DNA of 64,000 nucleotides from Pseudoxanthomonas sp. Root630. GTDB lineage: Bacteria; Pseudomonadota; Gammaproteobacteria; Xanthomonadales; Xanthomonadaceae. The position numbers and the translations under genes were made by a program. The stretch covers positions 87,850 through 151,849 of the forward strand of contig NZ_LMGY01000015.1 of assembly GCF_001427585.1 (NCBI RefSeq). Reading direction: 5' to 3'. This document shows, one piece after another, positions 30,297-40,400 of the stretch (within the stretch, counting starts at the first letter, position 1; every line of letters begins with the position of its first letter). The notes below the pieces were generated by a model. The model worked only from the letters and a program-made list of their open reading frames with translations. It was not told the DNA's origin and did no database searches.

Positions 30297-31505
30297 ATGA
30301 AGCTCCTGACCCCCAAGACCACCCTGCTGAGCCTCGCGCTGCTGGGCGCTTTTGCCGGTGGCATCGCCTCCTTCGACGCTGACGCCGCCCGCCGCGGCGA
30401 AACGAAGAAGGAAGAAGCCCTCTATCCGGACGCAACGCGCGAAGAGCCGAACGCCAAGGGTTCTCCCAAGGTCCAGACCAAGCTCAACAAGCTCATCGAA
30501 ACCTACAACAAGGCGCTCGAGCAGGAAGACGACGCCAAGGCGGAACAGGGTTACGCGACGGCCCGTGGCCTGGCCGACGAAATCCTGGGCAACGCGTCGG
30601 CCAACGAGTACGACAAGGCCGTGGCCGCGCAGATCGCTTCCCAGATCGCGATGAACAGCGACGACGATGCCGGCGCCGAGGGCTACCTGAAGCAGGCGAT
30701 CGACTCGAATGCGCTGGGAAACAACCAGCACTTCCAGCTGCAGCTCCAGCTCGCGCAGCTGCAGCTCCAGAAAGACGACTACACCAACGGCTTCGCCACG
30801 CTGGACAAGTACCTGGCCGAATCCAAGAGCAAGCGCCCGGGTGACCTCGCTTTCAAGGGACAGTACCTCTACCAGGCCGAGCGCTACGCCGACTGCATCC
30901 CGCCGCTGAAGCAGGCGATCGAGACCTCGACCAACCCGGAAGACAAGGTCGAGAACTGGACCCAGATCCTGATGGTCTGCTACCAGGAGTCCGGCCAGAC
31001 CGCAGACGCCCTGAAGGTCGCCGAGGGGCTGGCCGCCAAGTCGCCTAACGACAAGCGCGCCCAGATGAACCTGGCCACCATCTACCTGAACACCGAACAG
31101 GAGGCCAAGGCCGCGGCCGTCCTCGAGAAGATGCGCGCCTCCGGCCTGATGACCGAGGAGCGCGACTACAAGCAGCTCTTCATCACCTACGCCAACATGG
31201 ACGGCAAGGAGAAGGACGTCATCTCCGTGGTCAACGAAGGCCTCCAGAAGGGCCTGCTGAAGCCGGATTTCCAGACCCAGCTCGCCCTGGCGCAGGCTTA
31301 CTACTACAGCGAGCAGATCCCGCAAGCCATCGACGCTTGGCAGAAGGCGGCCCCCCAGGGACCCAACGGCGACACCTACCTCAACCTCGCCCGCGTGCTG
31401 TGGCAGGAAGGCCGGATCCCGGAGGCCAAGGTCGCGGCCCGCGCCGCGCTGGAAAAGGGTCTGAAGAAGCCGGAAGACGCGAAGAAGATCATCGCGCTGC
31501 CGTAA
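30297..31505 (+). CDS. Exported TPR protein upstream of the tonB operon
   Basis: 402 residues: signal peptide MKLLTPKTTLLSLALLGAFAGG, a lysine-rich N-terminal part, then about ten TPR-like helical pairs (EDKVENWTQILMVCYQESGQTADALKVAEGLAAKSPND; GDTYLNLARVLWQEGRIPEAKVAARAALEKG). The ATG at 30297 has GAGG six bases before it, better than the ATG at 30285. Periplasmic TPR proteins scaffold protein complexes. The next gene is tonB, 160 bp downstream on the same strand, suggesting that it works with the Ton system. No enzymatic motif is seen. Confidence 0.85.
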   Translation: MKLLTPKTTLLSLALLGAFAGGIASFDADAARRGETKKEEALYPDATREEPNAKGSPKVQTKLNKLIETYNKALEQEDDAKAEQGYATARGLADEILGNASANEYDKAVAAQIASQIAMNSDDDAGAEGYLKQAIDSNALGNNQHFQLQLQLAQLQLQKDDYTNGFATLDKYLAESKSKRPGDLAFKGQYLYQAERYADCIPPLKQAIETSTNPEDKVENWTQILMVCYQESGQTADALKVAEGLAAKSPNDKRAQMNLATIYLNTEQEAKAAAVLEKMRASGLMTEERDYKQLFITYANMDGKEKDVISVVNEGLQKGLLKPDFQTQLALAQAYYYSEQIPQAIDAWQKAAPQGPNGDTYLNLARVLWQEGRIPEAKVAARAALEKGLKKPEDAKKIIALP

Positions 31506-31665
31506 CGGCAATCCGTGACACCGAAGGCCAAAAATCCGTACGGATGATGGCACCGGGGAGCCGGATTGGTATAAGCTGAGGGTTCCGCCGGTGAAAAGCT
31601 TGCCGGCAGAACCCAGAACTAACGAGACGCCCTGGCGTCCGTATCAACCTTGAGTTAATTGGCGC

Positions 31666-32340
<675 letters not shown>

Positions 32341-32419
32341 GGACGGTCTCCGTTCTCGTCCCCAGTTTCGCTCGTAACCCGCAACACCCTCAATCAACAC
32401 TTATATAAAGGTAAGCGTC

Positions 32420-33169
32420 ATGCTGCAGGAAACCCTTTTCGCCGCCGCCGCCGGGGGCACCAACGCCGCGAATGCCCTGTCGCAGATGGGCTTCGAGCAC
32501 ATGATCAGCGAAATGATCAGCAAGCCCGGCGAGTTCATCGTCTCCTGGGTCGTGCTGCTCACCCTGGTCATCATGTCCGCGATGTCCTGGTACTGGACCG
32601 TCATCAACGTGCTGCGCAGCACCCGCCTCAAGGGCCAGGCTGACCGCGTCACCAGCGCCTTCTGGGAAACCCCGAACGCGCAGGACGCCATCCGTCTGAT
32701 GGAAGAACAGCCGAAGAACGAGCCGTTCTCCAAGATCGCCCTGGACGCCGCCCAGGCCGCCGCGCACCACCAGCGTTCGGAAGGTTCGGGCGAAACCCTG
32801 AGCCGTTCGGAGTTCGTGGACCGCGCCCTGCGCCAGGCCGTGACCCGTGAGAGCACCAACCTGCAGGGCGGCATGACGCTGCTCGCCACCGTCGGTGCGA
32901 CCGCGCCGTTCGTGGGTCTGCTGGGTACGGTGTGGGGCATCTACGGCGCCCTGATCCGCATCGGTGCGACCGGCCAGGCCTCGATCGACGCCGTTGCCGG
33001 CCCGGTGGGTGAAGCGCTGATCATGACCGCCATCGGTCTGTTCGTCGCGATCCCGGCCGTGTTCGCCTACAACTTCTTCAGCAAGACGAACGCGGCCGTC
33101 ATCGCCAAGTTCGACACGTTCGCGCACGACCTGCACGACTTCTTCGCCACCGGCTCGCGCGTTCGCTGA
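32420..33169 (+). CDS. exbB: Biopolymer transport protein ExbB
   Basis: 249 residues. Short periplasmic N-tail, helix 1 (EFIVSWVVLLTLVIMSAMSWYWTVI), a large cytoplasmic loop, then TLLATVGATAPFVGLLGTVWGIYGAL (helix 2, MotA/TolQ/ExbB signature) and IMTAIGLFVAIPAVFAYNFF (helix 3). It is the proton channel partner of ExbD. SD AAGGTAAG lies before the ATG. It is 79 bp after tonB. Confidence 0.96.
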   Translation: MLQETLFAAAAGGTNAANALSQMGFEHMISEMISKPGEFIVSWVVLLTLVIMSAMSWYWTVINVLRSTRLKGQADRVTSAFWETPNAQDAIRLMEEQPKNEPFSKIALDAAQAAAHHQRSEGSGETLSRSEFVDRALRQAVTRESTNLQGGMTLLATVGATAPFVGLLGTVWGIYGALIRIGATGQASIDAVAGPVGEALIMTAIGLFVAIPAVFAYNFFSKTNAAVIAKFDTFAHDLHDFFATGSRVR

Positions 33170-33215
33170 GCCGGCGGTACAAGCAGTCAACGCAACGTTC
33201 TAGACGGAGCCCGTC

Positions 33216-33644
33216 ATGGCTTTCAGTAGTGGTAATAGCGGTGGCCCGATGGCCGAGATCAACGTCACGCCCCTCGTGGACGTGATGTTGGTGCTGCTGA
33301 TCATCTTCATCATCACGGCGCCGCTGATGTCGCACAAGGTGAAGATCGACCTGCCCGAAACTCCCCAGCTCGCGAAGAAGGAAGACGACGGTGGTCCCAA
33401 GACCCCGCCGATCACCATCTCCGTCAAGGAGAACGGCGACCTGTTCTGGGGCGACGAGCCGGTGTCCAAGGAAATCCTGGAATCCCGCCTGTCCAGCGTC
33501 GCCCAGCTGCAACCGCAGCCGAAGCTGAACCTGCGTGGCGACAAGACGACGAAGATGGGCACCATCGCCGACGTCACCAAGATCGCGCAGAGCCAGGGCA
33601 TGCTGGATATCGGCTACGTGGCCACGAAAGAGAAGGGGCAGTAA
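33216..33644 (+). CDS. exbD1: Biopolymer transport protein ExbD1
   Basis: 142 residues. N-terminal MAFSSGNSGGPMAEINVTPL, one helix with the proton-relay Asp ([18 protein letters not shown]) and a periplasmic domain (EPVSKEILESRLSSVAQ; KTTKMGTIADVTKIAQSQGMLDIGYVAT). Cognate of ExbB. Its helix-coding DNA is almost identical to that of exbD2 (33686-33745). The stop is followed after 3 bp by the exbD2 start. Confidence 0.95.
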   Translation: MAFSSGNSGGPMAEINVTPLVDVMLVLLIIFIITAPLMSHKVKIDLPETPQLAKKEDDGGPKTPPITISVKENGDLFWGDEPVSKEILESRLSSVAQLQPQPKLNLRGDKTTKMGTIADVTKIAQSQGMLDIGYVATKEKGQ

Positions 33645-33647
33645 GCC

Positions 33648-34058
33648 ATGGCATTCAGTAGTGGTGGAAGCAAGGGCCCCATGGCCGACATCAACGTCAC
33701 GCCCCTCGTGGACGTGATGTTGGTGCTGCTGATCATCTTCATCGTGACCGCGCCGATCATGACGTACCCGATCGAGGTGGCACTGCCGCAGCGCGTGATC
33801 AACCCGCCGCCGCAGGTGCGTGAGCCGCCGCCGCCGATCGACCTGCGCATCGAGGCCGATAACACCATTTACTGGAACAACAGTCCGGTGAATGTGGCCG
33901 ACCTGCAGCAGCGGATGGAACAGGAAGTCCAGCGCGACCCGACCAACCAGCCGGAGCTGCGCATCGAGGCCAACTCGGAAGCGCACTACGACGTGATGGC
34001 GAAGGTCCTGGCGTCCGCCAAGAACGCGCAGATGTTGAAGATCGGTTTCGTACAGTAA
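33648..34058 (+). CDS. exbD2: Biopolymer transport protein ExbD2
   Basis: 136 residues. It shares MAFSSG and the helix [20 protein letters not shown] with ExbD1 but its periplasmic domain differs ([56 protein letters not shown]). In Xanthomonas campestris a second exbD in this operon is needed for plant interaction and not for iron uptake; whether this holds here is unknown. It is the last operon gene before a strong terminator. Confidence 0.95.
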   Translation: MAFSSGGSKGPMADINVTPLVDVMLVLLIIFIVTAPIMTYPIEVALPQRVINPPPQVREPPPPIDLRIEADNTIYWNNSPVNVADLQQRMEQEVQRDPTNQPELRIEANSEAHYDVMAKVLASAKNAQMLKIGFVQ

Positions 34059-34080
34059 TCCTGACGCGCAATACCTTTGA

Positions 34081-34106
34081 ACGCCGCCCTCCAGGGCGGC
34101 GTTTTT
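34081..34106 (+). terminator. Terminator of the tonB-exbBDD operon
   Basis: ACGCCGCCCT / AGGGCGGCGT, a 10-bp stem with a 2-nt loop, then TTTTTCTTT. It ends the operon 23 bp after exbD2. Confidence 0.85.
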
Positions 34107-34211
34107 CTTTGCCCGACAGAAGCCCTGGGGGCGCCTGGTCCGCCGGGCTCTTGCGGGTTCCGGCCCACCGGCGTAGCGTCCATGGCGTATCCCGACGAAA
34201 GGAGGTGTGCG

Positions 34212-34610
34212 ATGGCGTTCTCCGCTCCTGCAGGTCGTACGGAACTGGCCGAGATCAACATCACGCCGTTGGTCGACGTGATGCTGGTCCTGCTCGTCAT
34301 TTTCATGGTTACCGCGCCGATGCTGTCTCAACCGATCGACACGATCCTGCCGCAGCGCACGGACCGGCAGGTCGAACAGCAGCCCCCTAACGATCTGGTG
34401 CTCAAGGTCGGCCTGGCAGGCGCCTATACGCTGGATGACAGGCCAGTGACGCTGGCTACCCTGCGCAGCCTGCTGGAAGACGCACGCGTGTCGGATCCCA
34501 AGACCGTGCTGCAGGTGGAAGCGGTCGATGGCGCCGAGTACCAGGAACTGGTGAGCGCGCTGGCGCAGGCGGAAGCCAGCGGCATCCGCAGCATCGTCAT
34601 GCGCGATTGA
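34212..34610 (+). CDS. Third ExbD/TolR-like protein
   Basis: 132 residues. A near-perfect SD (AAAGGAGGT at 34199-34207) precedes the ATG at 34212, which decides the start; an in-frame ATG at 34182 lacks it. The protein starts MAFSAPAGRTELAEINITPL, has the helix [19 protein letters not shown] with the conserved Asp, and a 75-residue periplasmic domain (NDLVLKVGLAGAYTLDDRPV; EYQELVSALAQAEASGIRSIVMRD). It is separated from exbD2 by a terminator and faces pdxJ, so it may be independently expressed. No second exbB lies nearby. Confidence 0.88.
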   Translation: MAFSAPAGRTELAEINITPLVDVMLVLLVIFMVTAPMLSQPIDTILPQRTDRQVEQQPPNDLVLKVGLAGAYTLDDRPVTLATLRSLLEDARVSDPKTVLQVEAVDGAEYQELVSALAQAEASGIRSIVMRD

Positions 34611-34622
34611 CCGGTGCGGCGC

Positions 34623-35396
34623 TCAGCGGCGGTTCGCCGCCGCTGTCGCGTCGTCGAGAATGGCCAGGTAGGCCTGCACCGTGCGCTGCAGGCCGGCATA
34701 CAAGGCTTCGCCGATCAGTGCGTGGCCAATGGAAACCTCCAGCACCTCCGGCACAGCTTCCAGGAACTCCTCCAGGTTGCCCTGGCTGAGGTCGTGGCCG
34801 GCATTGACGCCCAAGCCGAGCGCCTGGGCCTCGCGCGCCGTCCGCACGCAATGGGCGAGCTCGGCCGAAGCATCCCCTCGCGCCGCCGCGTCGGCGAACG
34901 GGCCGGTGTAGATCTCGATCCGGTCGGCACCGATCCTTGCGGCCGTCTCCAGGCCTTCGCAACCAGCATCGACGAACAGGCTCACCCGGCAGCCGAGCGC
35001 CTTGAGCTCCGCGATCAGCGGCGCCAGCCGCTCGCCATCACGGGCGAAATCGAAGCCGTGGTCCGACGTGATCTGGCCATCGCCATCCGGCACCAGCGTG
35101 GCTTGTGCCGGGCGGGCGGCGTCGCACAGGGCGATGAAGCCGGGGTAGCCGTCACGCGGTGGCGCGAACGGATTACCTTCGATATTGAGTTCGACGCCGC
35201 TCTCATCGGCCAGTGCCGCCAGCGCGAGCACATCGTCGGGACGGATATGGCGTTGGTCCGGGCGCGGGTGCACGGTGATGCCATGGGCTCCCGCATACAG
35301 GCAGGTGCGCGCAGCACGCACGACATCCGGCTCCAGGCCGCCGCGCGAGTTGCGCAGAACCGCGATCTTGTTGACGTTGACGCTTAGCAGGGTCAT
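34623..35396 (-). CDS. pdxJ: Pyridoxine 5'-phosphate synthase
   Basis: 257 residues, TIM barrel that condenses 3-amino-2-oxopropyl phosphate with deoxyxylulose 5-phosphate to pyridoxine 5'-phosphate. Typical segments: [33 protein letters not shown] (catalytic His), [49 protein letters not shown]. It converges with the third exbD gene (12-bp gap). Confidence 0.96.
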   Translation of the reverse strand: MTLLSVNVNKIAVLRNSRGGLEPDVVRAARTCLYAGAHGITVHPRPDQRHIRPDDVLALAALADESGVELNIEGNPFAPPRDGYPGFIALCDAARPAQATLVPDGDGQITSDHGFDFARDGERLAPLIAELKALGCRVSLFVDAGCEGLETAARIGADRIEIYTGPFADAAARGDASAELAHCVRTAREAQALGLGVNAGHDLSQGNLEEFLEAVPEVLEVSIGHALIGEALYAGLQRTVQAYLAILDDATAAANRR

Positions 35397-35416
35397 GACC
35401 GTCCTTGGAGCACGCG

Positions 35417-35683
35417 TCAGGCAGCGGAGGGAGGCTCAGAGGGCGGCACCACGGCGTTGCGCCTGGCCTCGGCCACTTCGCGCAGGCGGCGCAGTTCGGT
35501 GGGATCGATCATCATCGACTGATCGCGGCTGCTGTCGCCGACGCGGCGACCGTACCAGCCGACGATCCAGGCGACGAACAGCGCGAGCGACGCCAGCATC
35601 AGGGCGACCATCAGCGCCATCGACGTGGTGCGCATGGCCATCACCATGCTGGCGATCGCCATCAACAGGAAGAGCCAGTGCAT
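35417..35683 (-). CDS. Small membrane protein of unknown function
   Basis: 88 residues starting at [44 protein letters not shown], that is two closely spaced hydrophobic helices, then a cytoplasmic tail with [17 protein letters not shown] and a Pro-rich end. The longer frame to 35734 lacks support. Located between pdxJ and cls on the same strand. Unrecognised family. Confidence 0.6.
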   Translation of the reverse strand: MHWLFLLMAIASMVMAMRTTSMALMVALMLASLALFVAWIVGWYGRRVGDSSRDQSMMIDPTELRRLREVAEARRNAVVPPSEPPSAA

Positions 35684-35747
35684 CGTCCACCCCCGGGGTT
35701 GGTGCCGCATCTTACCGCCTCCACCCCGGACCAAAAAACGCCCTGCT

Positions 35748-37202
35748 TCACAGCAATGGCGACATCAGTCGGGCCAATGCCTCCGGCAGGCGGTGGCGCC
35801 ACAGGGAACGGTCGCGCTGGATCCGCACCGGCTCGCTGGCGGCGATCTCCGATTCCAGCCATTGGCCGAGCGTGCCGGCCACGCCGCGGTCGCGGAACAT
35901 CATCGAAATCTCGAAGTTCAGGCGGAAGCTGCGATGGTCGAAGTTGGCGCTGCCGATGATGGCCATGCTGTCGTCGCACAGCAGCGCCTTGCTGTGCATC
36001 ATCCGCGGACCGTACTCGTAGACCTTCACGCCGGCGGCGAGCAGTTCGTCGAAGTAGGAGCGCGCCGCCAGCGTGACGAGCCGCGAGTCGCTGACCTTGG
36101 GCACCACCAGGCGCACGTCCAGCCCGCCCAACGCGGCGGAGGTCAGCGCCATGCGCGCGGCTTCGCCCGGGACGAAGTAGGGCGTCACCAGCCACACGCG
36201 CTGCTTGGCTTCGTGGATGGCCGCCACCTTCATGCGGTGGATCGGCTCCCATGCCGAATCCGGCCCCGACACCAGCACCTGTGCCGCGATGCCGCCCTGC
36301 ACGTTGGACTCGGTCGCGCTCCACAGGCGCGTCCCCTGGAAATCCCTGCGCTGCTGGCCGGTAGCGTAGACCCAGTCCTCGACGAACACCTGCTGGATGC
36401 TGCGGACGACTTCGCCTTCGAGCCGCAGGTGCAGGTCGCGGTAGGCGTCCTCGCGCAGCGATTCGTCTTCGTCGTCGGTGACGTTGATGCCGCCGGTGAA
36501 GGCGACGCGCCCGTCGACCACGACGATCTTGCGGTGCGTGCGCAGGTTGAGCCACGGCCGGGTGAAGGGCCTGAACCTGGTCGGATGGAACCACGCGTAC
36601 TCACCGCCCGCCGCGACCAGCGGACCCAGGGCACGCTTGCGCAGCCGGTTGGAGCCCACCGCGTCCAACAGTAGCCGGACTTTCACGCCCTCGCGCGCCT
36701 TGGCCGTCAGCGCCTCCAGCATGCGCTGGCCGGTGCGGTCGCCGTTGAAGATGTAGTACTCGACGTGGATGTGGTTCTCGGCCACCGCGATGGCATCCAG
36801 GATGGCCTGGTATGTGGCGCAACCATCGACCAGCTGTTGCACCGAGGTGGCGGTGGAAGGCGGCAAGCCGGTCGTTTTCTGCGCGAGCATCGGCAACTCG
36901 GCACTGTTGCTATCGGTCGGCGCGAACACCTCGTAGCTTTCCAGCCCCTCGCGCGAGCGCGTGCGGCGAAGCTGGTGGCGCTTGATCCGCTGTGGTCCCA
37001 GCAGGAAGTAGATCAGGTAGCCGACGTATGGCAGCAGCGCCAGCGACAACAACCAGCTGAGCGTGGCGACCGGCTCCCGCTTCTGCAGGACGATCCAGGC
37101 GCACAGCGGCACCAGGTACAGCAACCAGGCCAGCGTCACCCACCATGTGAGATGGGGCAGCGTGGACAGGGCTTCTCGGATGACGTGATGGACCTCGGGC
37201 AT
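35748..37202 (-). CDS. cls: Cardiolipin synthase
   Basis: 484 residues. Two N-terminal membrane helices (WWVTLAWLLYLVPLCAWIVL; VATLSWLLSLALLPYVGYLIYFLLG), a basic GPQRIKRHQLRRTRSRE loop and two phospholipase-D HKD motifs: HRKIVVVDGRVAFTGGINV and MHSKALLCDDSMAIIGSANF. The enzyme makes cardiolipin from two phosphatidylglycerols at the inner membrane. Length matches ClsA. It diverges from the adhesin gene at 37460. Confidence 0.94.
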   Translation of the reverse strand: MPEVHHVIREALSTLPHLTWWVTLAWLLYLVPLCAWIVLQKREPVATLSWLLSLALLPYVGYLIYFLLGPQRIKRHQLRRTRSREGLESYEVFAPTDSNSAELPMLAQKTTGLPPSTATSVQQLVDGCATYQAILDAIAVAENHIHVEYYIFNGDRTGQRMLEALTAKAREGVKVRLLLDAVGSNRLRKRALGPLVAAGGEYAWFHPTRFRPFTRPWLNLRTHRKIVVVDGRVAFTGGINVTDDEDESLREDAYRDLHLRLEGEVVRSIQQVFVEDWVYATGQQRRDFQGTRLWSATESNVQGGIAAQVLVSGPDSAWEPIHRMKVAAIHEAKQRVWLVTPYFVPGEAARMALTSAALGGLDVRLVVPKVSDSRLVTLAARSYFDELLAAGVKVYEYGPRMMHSKALLCDDSMAIIGSANFDHRSFRLNFEISMMFRDRGVAGTLGQWLESEIAASEPVRIQRDRSLWRHRLPEALARLMSPLL

Positions 37203-37329
37203 GTCGCGATTCTAGAGGCCTGTGTGACATGTGTGCGGCGCACCGCACGGCGGCCAACCAGAGGCGGCATCGAGCAACGTCGCTCGGCGTGCCCGGAGAT
37301 CCTTCAGTTCACATCACGCCGTTCGTCGT

Positions 37330-37343
37330 GGAAACCGGTTTCC
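37330..37343. promoter_or_regulatory. 14-bp perfect palindrome upstream of the adhesin gene
   Basis: GGAAACCGGTTTCC is a perfect palindrome with a CG centre, a shape used by LacI-family operators. It lies in the 257-bp gap between cls and the adhesin gene, 117 bp before the GTG start. It could be an operator; no regulator gene is adjacent. Confidence 0.35.
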
Positions 37344-37459
37344 GTGTGTGTCCTGTGCGACGAACGTCCGCCGACATTGACCACGAACGCCTTCGGGACG
37401 CCCATCACAGAAATGGGCATGCGTGCGGGGGCGATGTCGTCACGGAACAGGGGAAGGGC

Positions 37460-40400
37460 GTGAACAGAATCTACAGCAAGGTGTGGAGCCGCGCGTTGGG
37501 CGCATGGGTCGTGGCGTCGGAGTTCGCCAAGCAGGCAGGCGCGGGAGGCACGGCACGCACCCCGCGTATCGGGCATGGCCTGCAGCGAGCGGCATTGGCC
37601 TGGGCGGTGCTGGTGGCACTGGGCGCCATGCCGCTTGCTGCGCTGGCCTACGACGGGGTCTGTGTCGATCCCGTGTCGGGCACGCCAGTGGGCACCCCGG
37701 GCCCCGTTGGCGTGGCCTGCGGCGACGATGCGGTGGCGACAGCGCCTTGGACGGTGGTGATCGGGTACCAATCCCGTGCGCTGGGAGAGTCCGATATCGC
37801 CGTGGGCCATCGCGCGGGCTATGGATCAACAGGAGCCGCTGGCCGCAATGCCTACTTCGGTGCTGAGGCGGGAATTCAGAACAGCGGCTACATCAACCTC
37901 GCCGTAGGGACCCAGGCGGGCGCTAACGTATCGGGTATGCAGAACGTCGCGGTTGGCTACAACGCGGGCCTTTACATGTCCGGCAACGCGAACGTGGCGA
38001 TTGGCGCGAACGCCGGTGCGGGCAACCGCAGCGCTTGGCTGTACGCCGGTGCCAACCTCACGGTCAGCCTCGGTGCGGGCTCCGGGGGCTTGACCGATGG
38101 CTCGGTGGCGTTGGGCGCGGGTTCCATCGCGGACCGGGCGGCAGGCGTGGCCGGTTACGATCCGCTGACCAGCCTGGCTTCCACCAGTACCTCCACCACC
38201 TGGACCAGTACGCGGGGCGCGGTCAGCGTGGGCAGCGCCATCCCGGGCTGGGGCATCGCTTCGCGGCAGATCACCGGCGTGGCGGCGGGCAGCGCGGACA
38301 GCGATGCGGTCAACGTGGCGCAGCTGGTCGCCGCGCAGGCCGCGGCGACCACGCACTACTTCAGCGTGAACTCGACCGGCACGGTGCCCGGCAGCAATTA
38401 CGCCAACGATGGCGCGGTTGGCATCGACGCCATCGCGATCGGCATGAACGCGTATGCGCCGGGTGGGCAATCTACCGTCGTGGGGACCTTAGCCGGCAAC
38501 CTGTCCAGCGGAGGCGGCCTCAACGCCTTCTTCGGTTACCGAGCGGGACAGTCCAACAGCGGCAGCAACAACGTTGCCATGGGCCCGACCAGCGGCGCCA
38601 CGGTCTCCGGGCACCTGAATGTCGGCATTGGCGTCAACGCGGGCAACAACATCGCCGGCAATGGGAACGTGTCGATCGGTCCGTGGAGCGGCCCGGCCTT
38701 CCTCGATCCCGCGCGCGGCAACGTCAATCACTCGGTCAGCCTCGGCACGTTCGCCACCGCGACGACCGACTACTCGGTGGCGTTGGGCGCGTACTCCATC
38801 GCGGACCGTGCCGCGGGCGTGGCCGGCTACGACCCGTTGACCGGCCTGGCCTCCACCGCTACGTCCACCACCTGGGTCAGTACGCGGGGCGCGGTCAGCG
38901 TGGGCAGCGGCTTCGACTCGCGGCAGATCACGGGCGTGGCGGCAGGCAGCGCGGACAGCGATGCGGTCAACGTGGCGCAGCTGGTCGCCGCGTCCACGCA
39001 TTACTACAGCGTCAACGACGGCGGCGCTGCCGGTGGCAACTACTACAACGACGGCGCCACGGGCATCTACGCGCTGGCGGCGGGCGTGGGGGCTTCCGCC
39101 GCGCGCAACTTCACCGTCGCCATCGGGTACCAGGCCGTCTCGAATGGACGCGAGTCCATCTCGATGGGGACCCAGGCGGTCTCGGAAGGCGACTCGGAAA
39201 TCCATCTCGGCACGCAGGCTGGCGCTGGCGGCGTGGCGAGCAACCGGGTGAACATCGGCATCGGCACCCGCGCCGGCCAGAACGTCGATGGCATCGCGAA
39301 CACGGCGGTCGGATGGAACGCCGGCAGCGACGTGACGGGTGAGGCCAACCTCGCACTCGGCAAACTGGTTGGCAGCAACGTGACCGGCAACGGCAACATC
39401 GCGCTCGGCGAATGGTCCGGACGCGACGTCACCGGGTCGTTCAACTTCGCCATGGGTCGCGATGCCGGCAACGGCGTGACGGCCAGCAATACGGTTGCGG
39501 TCGGGACGCGTGCGCGCGCCAGCCAGGAGGGCGGCATCGCACTGGGCCGCGACGCCGCGGCCAGCGTCGTGGATGGCGTCGCCCTCGGCGCGGGATCGGT
39601 GGCGGATACCGGTGCGGGCATCGCGGGTTTCGTGCCCACGGGGGCGGGCGCGGCGCAGATCGCCGCGATCAATGCCACGACCGGCACGCTCGGCGCGGTC
39701 AGCGTGGGGGGCAATGGTCAATTCCGCCAGATCACCGGCGTCGCCGCAGGTACCGACAACGATGACGCCGTGAACGTGGCCCAGCTGCGTGCGGTCGAGG
39801 CCACGGCCAACGCAGGCTGGAACGTCACCGACGCCAGTGGCGCCGCGGCCAGCATCGGCCCGAATGGAACGGTGACGTTCGAGAGCGGCAACACGAACAT
39901 CGCGGTGAACCAGACGGGCGTGGACGACGACGGCGTAGTGGACATCACGCTGAGCAACGACCTCGATCTGACCGCGGCGGGCAGCCTGACCGTCGGCGGC
40001 ACGGTGGTGAACAACGCCGGTGTGGCGGTGGGCACGAACGTGGCACTGGGCAATGCGGGCCTGACGGTCATCGGGGGCACCACGACGGTCGTCGATGCGA
40101 GTGGCCTGACCACCGGCAACGTGGCGCTGAGCGGCGTGAGCAACGATGTGACGGGCCTGTCGAACAGGACGCTGGGTGACGCGACCTTCGCCACGATCGG
40201 GCGGGCGGCCACGGAAGAACAACTGCAGCTGATGCAGGACGAGATCATCGACGGCCTGGCGCCGCCGACCCGGTACTACGGCGTGAACTCCGTCGGTGGC
40301 GGCAACGAGGCGGGCGAAGGCGCCATCGGCGAGGACGCCATCGCGCTGGGCATGGATGCCGAATCGGAGGGCGACGACGCGATCTCAGTGGGCCATGGCG

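Noticed and set aside
31621..31650. GACGCC-CT-GGCGTC hairpin before tonB as a riboswitch or attenuator
   Set aside because: Only a 6-bp stem with no T-run or conserved motif; too little to support a regulatory RNA.
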